A stretch of 32,052 nt of DNA from Pseudomonadota bacterium (GTDB lineage: Bacteria; Pseudomonadota; Alphaproteobacteria; Rhizobiales; Xanthobacteraceae). The notes beneath the pieces are model-generated. The model saw only the letters and a program-made list of their open reading frames with translations, was not told the DNA's origin and ran no database searches. The stretch covers positions 1 to 32,052 of the forward strand of contig JAEWJH010000069.1 of NCBI GenBank assembly GCA_023386635.1, written 5' to 3'. Made by a program: the position numbers and the translations under genes. Below, piece by piece: positions 1 to 7,081 of the stretch; positions within the stretch are counted from its first letter, which is position 1, and each line of letters starts with the position of its first letter.

Positions 1-1398
1 GCCCAACCGCGCCCACAACCGCCCGCGCCGCCCGCCGCACGACCTGCGGCTCCGCCTGCTGCGCCAGCAGCACCCGCGCCACGCGCCGAGCCCAAAGCCG
101 AGCCCAAAGCCGAGCCGAAGGCCGAACCTCCGAAGGCCGCGCCCGCGCCGCGGCAGGAACGTCAGGAGCAGCGGCAGGAGCGTCGCGACGAGCGTCGTGA
201 GAACCGCCGCGAGAACCGCCAGGAGCAACGTTCAGCGCCCACGCCGAACGCAACGCCGCCGGCCGCGCCGAGCCGCACTGAAACCAAGCCTGAAACAAAG
301 CCTGACACCAAACCGGCTGAAACGAAGCCGGCACAGCCCGCGCAAGCGCCTTCCGCCACGCCGCAACCACCGGCCGGTCAGCAGCAGCGACCCGCGACGC
401 CGCCGGCTGGTCAGCAAGCGACGCCGCCGCAACCGCCAGCGGCGGCTGCGCCCGCGCAACCTGGCGCACAACCCGGTTCGCCTGCGCGCTCCGACGCGCG
501 CACGCTCGACCAGTTGCGCCAGCAGCGCCAGGAGACGCGCGAAGGCGACCGCACCATCATCCGCGAGAACAACCGCACCATCGTGCGGCAGGGTGATCGC
601 ACCATCATCCGTCACAACGAGTCGGATCGTTTCCGCACCCTCGCGCCCAATGCACGCGTGGAGAAGCGCGGCAATGCGACGGTGACGGTGATTGATCGGC
701 CCGGCGGCGTGCGCGTCTTCACCGAGACCGATGCTGACGGACGTCTGCTGCGGCGTTATCGTCGCGATCAGCGCGGCCGCGAGATCGTCATCATCGACAA
801 TCGCCGGCCGGTGAGCGCCGCCAATTTCTATATCGCTCTGCCGCCGCCACGCATCCGCATTCCGCGCGACCGCTACATCGTCGAAGCGGACCGCGTCGAC
901 GAACGGGTGATCTACGAAACGCTGATCGCACCGCCGGTGGAACAGCTCGACCGGCGCTACAGCATCGACCAGGTGCGCTACAGCCCGGAAATCCGCGCCC
1001 GCATGCCGCGCGTCGATCTCGACGCGGTGACGTTCGACACCGGATCCTGGGAGATCGCGCCCAATCAGGCGCAGTCGTTGGCGCCGATCGCCGCGGCGAT
1101 CAAGCGCGCCATCGAGCGTAACCCGCGCGAGGTGTTCCTGATCGAAGGCCACACCGATGCCGTCGGCGACGACGTCGACAATCTGTCGCTGTCGGATCGC
1201 CGCGCGGAATCGGTCGCGGTGCTGCTCACCGAACAGTTCAATGTGCCGCCGGAGAATCTGGTGACGCAGGGCTACGGCGAACAGTATCTCAAGGTGGAGA
1301 CCGACGGGCCTGAACGGCAGAACCGCCGCGTCACCGTGCGGCGCATCACGCCGCTGCTGGCGCAAGGCGACGCCCCGCCGCCGCCACGGCGCCGGTAA
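1..1398 (+). CDS. OmpA-family protein with long Pro/Ala/Gln/Arg-rich N-terminal region (5' end outside window)
   Basis: The reading frame is open from the first base of the window to the TAA at 1396-1398, so the true start lies upstream. The first ~170 codons are low complexity: AEPKAEPK-type repeats, then an Arg/Gln/Glu-rich stretch (RQERQEQRQERR), then Pro/Gln/Ala-rich sequence. Next comes a segment with three near-repeats of the form RTIIR/RTIVR (about 540-620), and a middle domain I do not recognise. The last ~110 residues are an OmpA-like peptidoglycan-binding domain, seen in VTFDTGSWEI, LIEGHTDAVGDD and LSDRRAESV; the Asp and Arg in the latter two match the residues that contact diaminopimelate in this family. 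It probably anchors the outer membrane to peptidoglycan, with the disordered region spanning the periplasm. An internal ATG at 514 is not the likely start because composition and frame continue upstream without a break. Confidence 0.85.
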   Translation, partial: AQPRPQPPAPPAARPAAPPAAPAAPAPRAEPKAEPKAEPKAEPPKAAPAPRQERQEQRQERRDERRENRRENRQEQRSAPTPNATPPAAPSRTETKPETKPDTKPAETKPAQPAQAPSATPQPPAGQQQRPATPPAGQQATPPQPPAAAAPAQPGAQPGSPARSDARTLDQLRQQRQETREGDRTIIRENNRTIVRQGDRTIIRHNESDRFRTLAPNARVEKRGNATVTVIDRPGGVRVFTETDADGRLLRRYRRDQRGREIVIIDNRRPVSAANFYIALPPPRIRIPRDRYIVEADRVDERVIYETLIAPPVEQLDRRYSIDQVRYSPEIRARMPRVDLDAVTFDTGSWEIAPNQAQSLAPIAAAIKRAIERNPREVFLIEGHTDAVGDDVDNLSLSDRRAESVAVLLTEQFNVPPENLVTQGYGEQYLKVETDGPERQNRRVTVRRITPLLAQGDAPPPPRRR

Positions 1399-1416
1399 CG
1401 ACAAGGCATATCCGCA

Positions 1417-1447
1417 CGTCATGCGCGGACTTGGTCCGCGCATGACG
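1417..1447. repeat. REP-like perfect palindrome between convergent genes
   Basis: Two perfect 14-bp arms (CGTCATGCGCGGAC and its complement) flank a 3-nt loop. The repeat lies between the stop of the OmpA gene and the stop of argG, so it may also serve as a two-way terminator. The core (TCATGCGCGG..) is shared with one half of the composite repeats at 8784 and 9181. Confidence 0.8.
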
Positions 1448-1463
1448 GCTGAGAGAGTTGGCT

Positions 1464-2699
1464 TTACAACCCCAGCTTCTTCTTACGCTGGCCGAGGGTG
1501 CGCAGCCGCAGCGCGTTGAGCTTGATGAAGCCCTGCGCATCGCGGTGGTCGTAGGCGACCGCGCCTTCCTCGAACGTCACCAGTTCCTGATCGTAGAGCG
1601 AATACCGACTCTCGCGGCCGACGAGAATGACGTTGCCCTTGTAGAGCTTCAGCCGCACGCGGCCGGTGACGTATTCCTGGCTCTTGTCGATCAGCACCTG
1701 CAGCATCTCGCGCTCCGGCGTGAACCACAGGCCGTTGTAGATCAGTTCGGCGTATTTCGGCATCAGCTCATCCTTGAGATGCGCCGCGCCGCGATCGAGC
1801 GTGATCTGCTCGATGCCGCGATGCGCCTGCAACAGGATGGTGCCGCCCGGCGTCTCGTACATGCCGCGCGACTTCATGCCGACGAAACGATTCTCGACCA
1901 GATCGAGCCGGCCGATGCCATTAACTCTTCCCAACTCGTTGAGCTTCGCCAGCAGCGTCGCCGGCGACATCGTCTTGCCGTCGATGGCGACCGCATCGCC
2001 CTTCTCGAAATCGACGGTGATATAGGTCGCCTTGTCCGGCGCCTTCTCCGGATCGATGGTGCGCGAATAGACGTAGTCCGGCACTTCCTGCGCCGGGTCT
2101 TCCAGCACCTTTCCTTCCGACGAGGCGTGCAGCAGATTGGCGTCGACCGAGAACGGCGCTTCGCCGCGCTTGTCCTTGGCGATCGGAATCTGGTGCTGCT
2201 CGGCGAACGCGATCAATTGCTCGCGCGAGCGCAATTCCCATTCGCGCCACGGCGCGATGATGGTGATGTCGGGCTTGAGCGCGTAGTAGGTCAGCTCGAA
2301 ACGCACCTGATCGTTGCCCTTGCCGGTCGCGCCGTGACACACCGCGTCGGCGCCGACCTTCTCGGCGATCTCGATCTGCTTCTTGCCGATCAGCGGCCGC
2401 GCGATCGACGTGCCGAGCAGGTACTGCCCTTCATAGACCGCGTTGGCGCGAAACATCGGGAACACGTAGTCGCGAACGAATTCCTCGCGCAGATCCTCGA
2501 TGAAGATGTTCTCCGGCTTGATGCCGAGCAATTCCGCCTTCTTGCGCGCCGGCTCCAGTTCCTCGCCCTGGCCGAGATCGGCGGTGAAGGTCACGACCTC
2601 CGCGCCATAGGTCTGCTGCAACCATTTGAGGATGATCGAGGTGTCGAGACCGCCGGAATAGGCCAGCACGACTTTCTTGACGGATTTCTGCTCGGGCAT
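1464..2699 (-). CDS. argG: Argininosuccinate synthase
   Basis: The 411-residue product joins citrulline and aspartate, using ATP, to make argininosuccinate in cytosolic arginine biosynthesis. The N-terminal PP-loop AYSGGLDTS (residues 13-21) binds ATP. Other family motifs are TADLGQGEE, the HGATGKGND segment and GRVNGIGRLD. The frame is open further upstream to 2912, but those 71 residues have no family resemblance; MPEQKSVKKVVLAYSGG matches the usual start. No strong Shine-Dalgarno sequence is visible before the ATG. The length is typical of bacterial ArgG. The gene stands alone on the minus strand and converges with the OmpA gene; the only nearby promoter candidate is at 2732-2760. Confidence 0.97.
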   Translation of the reverse strand: MPEQKSVKKVVLAYSGGLDTSIILKWLQQTYGAEVVTFTADLGQGEELEPARKKAELLGIKPENIFIEDLREEFVRDYVFPMFRANAVYEGQYLLGTSIARPLIGKKQIEIAEKVGADAVCHGATGKGNDQVRFELTYYALKPDITIIAPWREWELRSREQLIAFAEQHQIPIAKDKRGEAPFSVDANLLHASSEGKVLEDPAQEVPDYVYSRTIDPEKAPDKATYITVDFEKGDAVAIDGKTMSPATLLAKLNELGRVNGIGRLDLVENRFVGMKSRGMYETPGGTILLQAHRGIEQITLDRGAAHLKDELMPKYAELIYNGLWFTPEREMLQVLIDKSQEYVTGRVRLKLYKGNVILVGRESRYSLYDQELVTFEEGAVAYDHRDAQGFIKLNALRLRTLGQRKKKLGL

Positions 2700-2731
2700 G
2701 GGATCGTCCGCTTGATAGGAAATTCGAGGGT

Positions 2732-2760
2732 GATTGAGCACAATCGGAATGGAATGCCAA
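2732..2760 (-). promoter_or_regulatory. Candidate sigma-70-type promoter of argG
   Basis: On the minus strand TTGGCA (2760-2755) and TCAATC (2737-2732) are separated by 17 nt, with argG starting 33 nt further on. The -35 box is good and the -10 box mediocre. Just upstream, 12-bp near-tandem repeats (GCATTTGTGTCG / GCATTTGCGTCG) lie at about 2777-2800 on the plus strand. Confidence 0.35.
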
Positions 2761-2769
2761 CAGGACTGT

Positions 2770-3145
2770 AACGGCTGCATTTGTGTCGGCATTTGCGTCG
2801 GCCTGCATGCAAGCGTGCGGATGCACCCCTGTTCTTTGCGGCGCGGGGACGCCGGAGGTCTCATTCGTCCCTCGACCACCGATCGAGGGGGACGGAGCGC
2901 CGCGAAGCGCAACGTCTTGGTTTCCGATACCGCCTCGCGGCAGCACCGGAGCGCATCTCCCGGCGAAGGGAGACGCGCGCGCCTTGCGGCGCTCCATCAT
3001 GGCGGCGATTTCGCTCCCTGGGACCGTGCTTCCGGGGCGCGGACAGATGGGGTTGCCGATCCTTGCGGGATCGGACCCCACCGGTTCCTGCGGGCTTTGG
3101 CCCGCATTCGTCCGGCCCGCGTCCAGCCATTGAAGGCGGCCTCAC
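2770..3145. other. Gene-poor, hairpin-rich stretch upstream of argG
   Basis: No ORF on either strand shows a recognisable protein signature; the overlapping candidates are Arg/Pro/Gly-rich shadows. The DNA is packed with short inverted repeats, for example CCGATCCTTGCGGGATCGG near 3056, GCGGGCTTTGGCCCGC near 3090, CCCTCGACCACCGATCGAGGG near 2870, and CTCCCGGCGAAGGGAG near 2958. These suggest structured RNA or decayed repeats. A GTG-initiated minus-strand ORF of 94 codons (3145-2861) begins directly after the TAA of the small ORF at 3146, but its composition looks non-coding. I checked for tmRNA, RNase P RNA and SRP RNA signatures and found none. Confidence 0.45.
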
Positions 3146-3298
3146 TTAGTTGAGGCGGACGGCAACCCCAGGGCGTCCCGGACATGCGGGTGCGAACCGC
3201 AGCGCGGGCGCCGCATCGTGCCCGGGCCTGATCTCCGGCCCGCGCCCCGGTGCCATGCCTTGCGGCACCACCGGCTGCTCCACTTCAGAACGCCTCAT
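3146..3298 (-). CDS. Possible 50-aa small protein with its own promoter
   Basis: The ATG at 3298-3296 is preceded by GAGGGG with a 6-nt gap, a good ribosome binding site. A near-consensus promoter lies about 35-60 nt upstream of the ATG, so promoter, leader, SD and ORF are correctly ordered. The predicted protein begins MRRSEVEQPVVPQGM and is rich in Pro, Gly, Ala and Arg. It has no membrane segment and no motif I recognise. Evidence for transcription is better than evidence for a functional protein: the DNA also folds into several hairpins, so the transcript could be a structured RNA and the ORF incidental. No neighbour suggests a function. Confidence 0.35.
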   Translation of the reverse strand: MRRSEVEQPVVPQGMAPGRGPEIRPGHDAAPALRFAPACPGRPGVAVRLN

Positions 3299-3331
3299 GA
3301 AGCGCCCCTCGACGAGCAGGACGGAGATAGG

Positions 3332-3359
3332 ATTATAGGCATATAGGAAGAAAGTCAAG
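3332..3359 (-). promoter_or_regulatory. Strong sigma-70-type promoter driving the region upstream of argG
   Basis: On the minus strand CTTGAC (3359-3354) and a perfect TATAAT (3337-3332) are separated by 16 nt; read as TTGACT, the spacer is 15 nt. The local AT content is high for this genome. Predicted transcription starts near 3325 and runs toward argG. Confidence 0.6.
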
Positions 3360-3387
3360 AGGAAGGATTGGGCCACGCTCTCTCAGC

Positions 3388-3448
3388 CGTCATGGCCGGG
3401 CTTGTCCCGTCGAAGACGGGCGTAAACGCCCTGATGACCCGGCCATCT
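3388..3448. repeat. REP-like element with nested hairpins
   Basis: The outer arms ATGGCCGGG (3392-3400) and CCCGGCCAT (3438-3446) enclose two inner hairpins: CCCGTCGAAGACGGG, and GGGCGTAAACGCCC overlapping it. The arm sequence matches the GGCCGGG arms at 5116, 8784 and 9181. Confidence 0.7.
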
Positions 3449-3481
3449 CGCTTAGGCTGGCGCTATGCTCACCTCGCCAGG

Positions 3482-3504
3482 ATCACCGGGACAAGCCCGG
3501 TGAT
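3482..3504. repeat. REP-like palindrome, ATCACCGGG variant
   Basis: ATCACCGGG and CCCGGTGAT flank the loop ACAAG. The loop and overall form equal those of the copy at 5116, with the outer arm changed from ATGGCC to ATCACC on one side and by compensating bases on the other. This keeps the hairpin and suggests selection on structure. Confidence 0.7.
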
Positions 3505-3540
3505 GACGTGGTGAGAGTGTCGTCGCTCTCTCTCTCTGAG

Positions 3541-3665
3541 CCTCATGGTGAGGAGCACGCCGAAGCGCGTCGCGCGAAAGCGGGCGTCTCGAACCATGGG
3601 GCGGGCGTGGTCTGTGGCCGCCTCGCCCTTCGAGACGGCCGCTGCGCGGCCTCCTCAGGATGAGG
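3541..3665. repeat. Large imperfect palindrome, CCTCAT...ATGAGG family, copy 1
   Basis: The element starts CCTCATGGTGAGGAG and ends CTCCTCAGGATGAGG. It contains GGCGTCTCGAACCATG in the first half and CCTTCGAGACGGCC in the second, so both ends and the centre are inverted. The core CATGGTTCGAGACGCC (on the minus strand here) recurs in copy 2 at 17874-18024. The element lies just downstream of the stop of the beta-helix gene. Confidence 0.7.
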
Positions 3666-3690
3666 CGGAGCGAGAGTCGCGCTGGTATCC

Positions 3691-5034
3691 TCACCGCAAC
3701 GAATTGCCGTTCAGCGTCACCTTGGGAAACTGCGCGGCGTCGCGGGCGAGGTCGGCGCTCACCACCTTGTCCCACGCCATGCCGACGATGGCGCCGCGCG
3801 ACGCGCCGGAGACGCGATTGCCGCTGATCGCCGCCGCGCCCGCGCCCGGCGTCACCGACACCATGATGCCGGCCGGCGCGTTGCGCACCACATTGCCGCT
3901 CACCGTCACGTCGCGCAGATAATCACCGGCGCCGACGGCGATGCCGGCCATGGCCGCGCCTTCGATCACATTGCCAGTCACCGCCGTGTCGGCCTCGACG
4001 CCGATGCCGATACCCCAGCCGTCGTTCGGATCGGTCCCTGCGGGTCGACGCCGCGCGATGTTGCGCAGCACATTGCCCTGCACCACCGCGAGCCGGCCGC
4101 CCTGCTTGAAATTCGTCACCGCGACGCCGATCGCCGCATCGTCCACCGTGTTGCCGGACACCACCGCGCCCTCGAAATCGAACTCCACATAAAGCGCGAC
4201 CTCGCCGATGCCGGCGCAGCCATTGCCGACGATCTGAAGGCCTGACGCCGCATTGCCGCGCACCGCGCTGAACGCGGCGTCGCGGATGCGGTTGCCGCGC
4301 ACGATGACGTTGCCGGCGCGATAGACATTGACCGCGTTGCCGTTCTGCCCCGAACCGCCGGCGCGCGCGGCGACCTTCTCGATCCGGTTGTCGGACACGA
4401 TCGTGCCGTCCGCACCCTTCTCCGACCGCCAGACATTGATGCCGCCATTGCCGGCATCAAGGATCGTGTTGCCGGAGATGACGAGCCCGCGCGCATCGAG
4501 CGAATGGATCGCGATGTCGCCGGTGTCGCTGATGGTGTTGCCGGTGATGGCGCCCTGCACCTGCGTCAGCTTCAGCGCGACACCGGCGGCACGCGCGATC
4601 TGGCAATCGGCGATACGAAACTGCCGCGCGCCGGCGATGTCGAGCAGCGCGTCGCCACGCAAACCCGTCTGATTGCCGTTGCCGTCGAACACCAGATCGG
4701 TCAGCGACACGTCCAGCGCATTGCGCACCGACAGCAGCGGACCGGATGACGCGAGCACCAGCCGCGTCGCGCCACGCGCGCCGGCAAGCGATGCGCCCAG
4801 AGGCACGGTGACGCCGGCGATGCGATACTGCCCCGCCGCGAGCGTGAGGGTCTGACGCCGTTGCGCCGCCTGCTCCAGCGCGCGCTGCAACGCCGCGCTC
4901 TGATCGCCCGGCGCATTGGCGCGCAGCCCGAACTGCGCGGCGTCGAGCGGCGCGGCATTTGTAGCAGACGCGGTCAGCACCACCACGCCCGACGTCGCGA
5001 CACCGGCGAGCATTCGACGACGATCAAGCAGCAT
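3691..5034 (-). CDS. Tat-exported right-handed beta-helix repeat protein (TIGR03808-like)
   Basis: The 447-residue product starts MLLDRRRMLAG, a twin-arginine signal followed by a hydrophobic segment and an Ala-rich cleavage region, so export as a folded protein is likely. The remainder is a series of ~20-22-residue beta-helix coils with recurring V(I)SGNT/VSGNRV motifs (GNTISDTG, GNTILDAGNGG, GNAVNVYRAG, GNVIEGA), as in pectate-lyase-like parallel beta-helices. It resembles the uncharacterised alphaproteobacterial family of twin-arginine-translocated repeat proteins. The start at 5034 is chosen because AGGAG lies 5 nt before it and because it puts the RR motif at the N-terminus; in-frame upstream ATG/GTG codons lack an SD. 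Substrate and role are unknown; carbohydrate binding or cleavage is only a fold-based guess. Confidence 0.85.
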   Translation of the reverse strand: MLLDRRRMLAGVATSGVVVLTASATNAAPLDAAQFGLRANAPGDQSAALQRALEQAAQRRQTLTLAAGQYRIAGVTVPLGASLAGARGATRLVLASSGPLLSVRNALDVSLTDLVFDGNGNQTGLRGDALLDIAGARQFRIADCQIARAAGVALKLTQVQGAITGNTISDTGDIAIHSLDARGLVISGNTILDAGNGGINVWRSEKGADGTIVSDNRIEKVAARAGGSGQNGNAVNVYRAGNVIVRGNRIRDAAFSAVRGNAASGLQIVGNGCAGIGEVALYVEFDFEGAVVSGNTVDDAAIGVAVTNFKQGGRLAVVQGNVLRNIARRRPAGTDPNDGWGIGIGVEADTAVTGNVIEGAAMAGIAVGAGDYLRDVTVSGNVVRNAPAGIMVSVTPGAGAAAISGNRVSGASRGAIVGMAWDKVVSADLARDAAQFPKVTLNGNSLR

Positions 5035-5115
5035 GAGGACTCCTGTCAGGATTAAAGCTGACATTAGAGTCCGACCGGGAAAGAAAGCTTGAATGACAGC
5101 AACTTTCCAATCCCG

Positions 5116-5144
5116 TCGATGGCCGGGACAAGCCCGGCCATGAC
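5116..5144. repeat. REP-like palindrome, ATGGCCGGG form
   Basis: ATGGCCGGG and CCCGGCCAT flank ACAAG at 5119-5141, with the pairing extended by GTC/GAC-type flanking bases. It lies in the divergent region between the beta-helix gene and the lytic transglycosylase gene. Confidence 0.75.
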
Positions 5145-5274
5145 GGTAGCCAGTTCGCTTCTCTGCGCCGCGCATTAACCAGCCGCTTCAAGGTTAATCC
5201 GCGATCGCGCTTCGTGCGCATCCACCGCATGGATAAAGATTGCGGCAACCAATTCTGGTAACGCGGGATCAACC

Positions 5275-6159
5275 ATGACACGCCTTTCCGTTCGCGCGCT
5301 CTCGCTGTCCGCCGCTGCCGCGGTGCTGATGCTGTCGGCGCCGGCGCTGGCTGCCACCTGCCAGCAGGGCACGTTCGACACCTTCCTCTCCGCCTTCGGC
5401 AAGGAAGCCGCCGCCAAGGGCGTGTCGGCGCGCGGGCTTGCCGCGCTCAAGGGCCTCACCGTCGACGAGAAGGTGCTCGCCGCCGACAAGCGCCAGCACG
5501 TGTTCAAGCAGAGCTTCGAGGAATTCTCCGGCCGCATGATCTCGCAGAGCCGGCTGACCAAGGCGGCGAAGCTGATGCAGCAGCACGGCGCAACCTTGAA
5601 GAAGGTCGAGCAGCAATACGGCGTGCCGGGCGCGATGGTGGTCGCGATCTGGGGCCTCGAAACCGATTACGGCGTCAACCAGGGCAAGATGTCGGTGGTG
5701 CGCTCCACCGCGACGCTCGCCTTCGACTGCCGCCGCACCGACCGCTTCCAGAACGAACTGCTCGAGGCGCTGCGCATCATCGACAAGGGCGACATGACGG
5801 CCGAGCACATGAAAGGCGACTGGGCCGGCGAGATCGGCCAGACCCAGTTCCTGCCGTCGAGCTACAACAAATATGCCGTGGACTTCGACGGCGACGGCCG
5901 CCGCGACCTCGTCTCGTCGGTGCCGGATGTGCTCGCCTCCACCGCGAATTATCTCAAAGGCCACGGCTGGCAGCGCGGCCAGGGCTATGGCCCGAACGAG
6001 CCGAACTTCGCGGCGATCAAGGAATGGAACAAGGCGGAAGTCTACGCCAAGACCATCGCCGCGTTCGCGCAGCGCATCGACGCGCAGGCGAAGGGCGGCG
6101 CCGGCAGCGACAAGCGCGTGGAGAACACCGCGCCGGCCGGCAAGACCGCGCGGCGCTAA
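5275..6159 (+). CDS. Lytic murein transglycosylase, MltB/SLT_2 type
   Basis: The 294-residue exported protein cleaves the MurNAc-GlcNAc bond of peptidoglycan with formation of 1,6-anhydro-MurNAc. The N-terminus (RLSVRALSLSAAAAVLML..APALAA) is a Sec signal peptide. The catalytic Glu is E129 in WGLETDYG. Other family motifs are the IGQTQFLPSSY segment, DFDGDGRRDL, and SVPDVLASTANYL with the following GW. Many alphaproteobacterial members are ~400 aa and carry a C-terminal peptidoglycan-binding domain; this one ends soon after the catalytic domain in an Ala/Lys/Arg-rich tail, so it is the short form. The SD (GGGA, about 6 nt before the ATG) is weak. It is monocistronic, with a strong terminator at 6223. 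Confidence 0.93.
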   Translation: MTRLSVRALSLSAAAAVLMLSAPALAATCQQGTFDTFLSAFGKEAAAKGVSARGLAALKGLTVDEKVLAADKRQHVFKQSFEEFSGRMISQSRLTKAAKLMQQHGATLKKVEQQYGVPGAMVVAIWGLETDYGVNQGKMSVVRSTATLAFDCRRTDRFQNELLEALRIIDKGDMTAEHMKGDWAGEIGQTQFLPSSYNKYAVDFDGDGRRDLVSSVPDVLASTANYLKGHGWQRGQGYGPNEPNFAAIKEWNKAEVYAKTIAAFAQRIDAQAKGGAGSDKRVENTAPAGKTARR

Positions 6160-6222
6160 CAATTCCGGACGTGACCCGCGAGGATCACGTCCGCACCGAA
6201 CGTCGGGGGACGTGAGGGGTGG

Positions 6223-6256
6223 AAAGCCGCCGGTTTCGACCGGCGGCTTTTTCTTT
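6223..6256 (+). terminator. Rho-independent terminator of the lytic transglycosylase gene
   Basis: A perfect 11-bp stem (AAAGCCGCCGG / CCGGCGGCTTT) with a 6-nt loop runs into a T-rich tract (TTTTTCTTT). It also lies just past the stop of the convergent PAP2 gene. A smaller perfect 8-bp stem (GGACGTGA / TCACGTCC) precedes it at 6167-6192. Confidence 0.92.
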
Positions 6257-6262
6257 GCGTGA

Positions 6263-7030
6263 TCATGTCGGCGTACGGCCGAACAGCCGCAGCATCAGCC
6301 GGTAGCCCGGCATGGCAAGGCGCGTGATCATCGCGTCAAGTAGCGCATCGGTGAGCCGCGTGCGCGGCCAGCGATAGATCAGCGCGTAAAGCAGCCAGAT
6401 CACCAGGAAGGTGAACACGCCGGCAAACACCGTGTCGGTGAAGAAATGCCCGCCGAACGAAATGCGCAGCACCGCCATGCCCGCGGTGAACGCCACCGCG
6501 CCGGCATAAGCGAGCGGCCGCCACGGCAACGGCGTCAGCGCCGCGGGCGCCAAGAGCCACGCCGCGCCGGAGACGTCGCCCGACACGAACGAGCAGTTGT
6601 TCGGACAATCGCCGCGCGGCGAATACCACGGCACGAAGGTTTCCTGCCCACCGAACTGCCTGACGTCGATCGGTCGCGAGCGGCCCCAGTTGTCCTTGAG
6701 GATCACATTGGTGAGCAGGCCCGGCCCGAGCGCCAGCGACGCCAGCAGCAGCAGCACCGCGCGCGGCCGGATCAGCATCGGCCGCGTCGGCCGCAGCAGC
6801 TTGAGAAGCAGCACGCCGCCCGGCACGAACGTCACCAGCGTGACGAACCACAGCATGGAATCGCGCAACAGCATCAGCGACGGATTGATGCGCAGGCCGA
6901 ACAGATTGCCGCCGCTGTTGACGGCGTGGAACGGCGCCGCGATGGCGAGATCGAGCGCGGGATCGAGCGCGAACACCGCGCCGACGATGGCGCCGATGAC
7001 GAGAGCGATGATGAGTCCGGTGCGGTTCAT
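6263..7030 (-). CDS. PAP2-family membrane phosphatase
   Basis: The 255-residue integral membrane protein has about six hydrophobic segments. The three phosphatase motifs are present: K-x6-RP as KDNWGRSRP (K112, R119, P120), motif 2 as FVSGD (residues 148-152), and R-x5-H-x3-D as RISFGGHFFTD (R189, H195, D199). Motif 2 has SGD where the classical family has PSGH, a variant I associate with lipid-A-phosphatase-like (LpxE-type) members. Likely substrates are lipid phosphates such as undecaprenyl pyrophosphate, phosphatidylglycerophosphate or lipid A; the sequence does not decide among them. It is the last gene of a minus-strand run and follows the 150-aa membrane protein after 51 nt. Confidence 0.85.
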   Translation of the reverse strand: MNRTGLIIALVIGAIVGAVFALDPALDLAIAAPFHAVNSGGNLFGLRINPSLMLLRDSMLWFVTLVTFVPGGVLLLKLLRPTRPMLIRPRAVLLLLASLALGPGLLTNVILKDNWGRSRPIDVRQFGGQETFVPWYSPRGDCPNNCSFVSGDVSGAAWLLAPAALTPLPWRPLAYAGAVAFTAGMAVLRISFGGHFFTDTVFAGVFTFLVIWLLYALIYRWPRTRLTDALLDAMITRLAMPGYRLMLRLFGRTPT

Positions 7031-7081
7031 GCGCCGGCCGGTCTAGCCGACCCGTCCGGGGATGGGAAGCGCGGCGAGATG

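Noticed and set aside
232..1443. 403-codon minus-strand ORF over the OmpA gene
   Set aside because: It is an antisense shadow in GC-rich DNA: Arg/Ala/Gly-rich, no motifs, and the plus frame carries a clear OmpA domain.
2700..2912. 71-residue N-terminal extension of ArgG
   Set aside because: It lies in intergenic sequence with no family similarity; the conserved ArgG start is at 2699.
2734..3153. Overlapping plus-strand ORFs of 116-139 codons upstream of argG
   Set aside because: Three frames are open at once with similar Arg/Pro/Gly-rich translations, which indicates composition rather than coding.
2770..3330. tmRNA, RNase P RNA or SRP RNA
   Set aside because: A T-arm-like GGTTCGCACCC is present, but there is no tag-peptide sequence, no conserved RNase P core and no SRP loop sequence.
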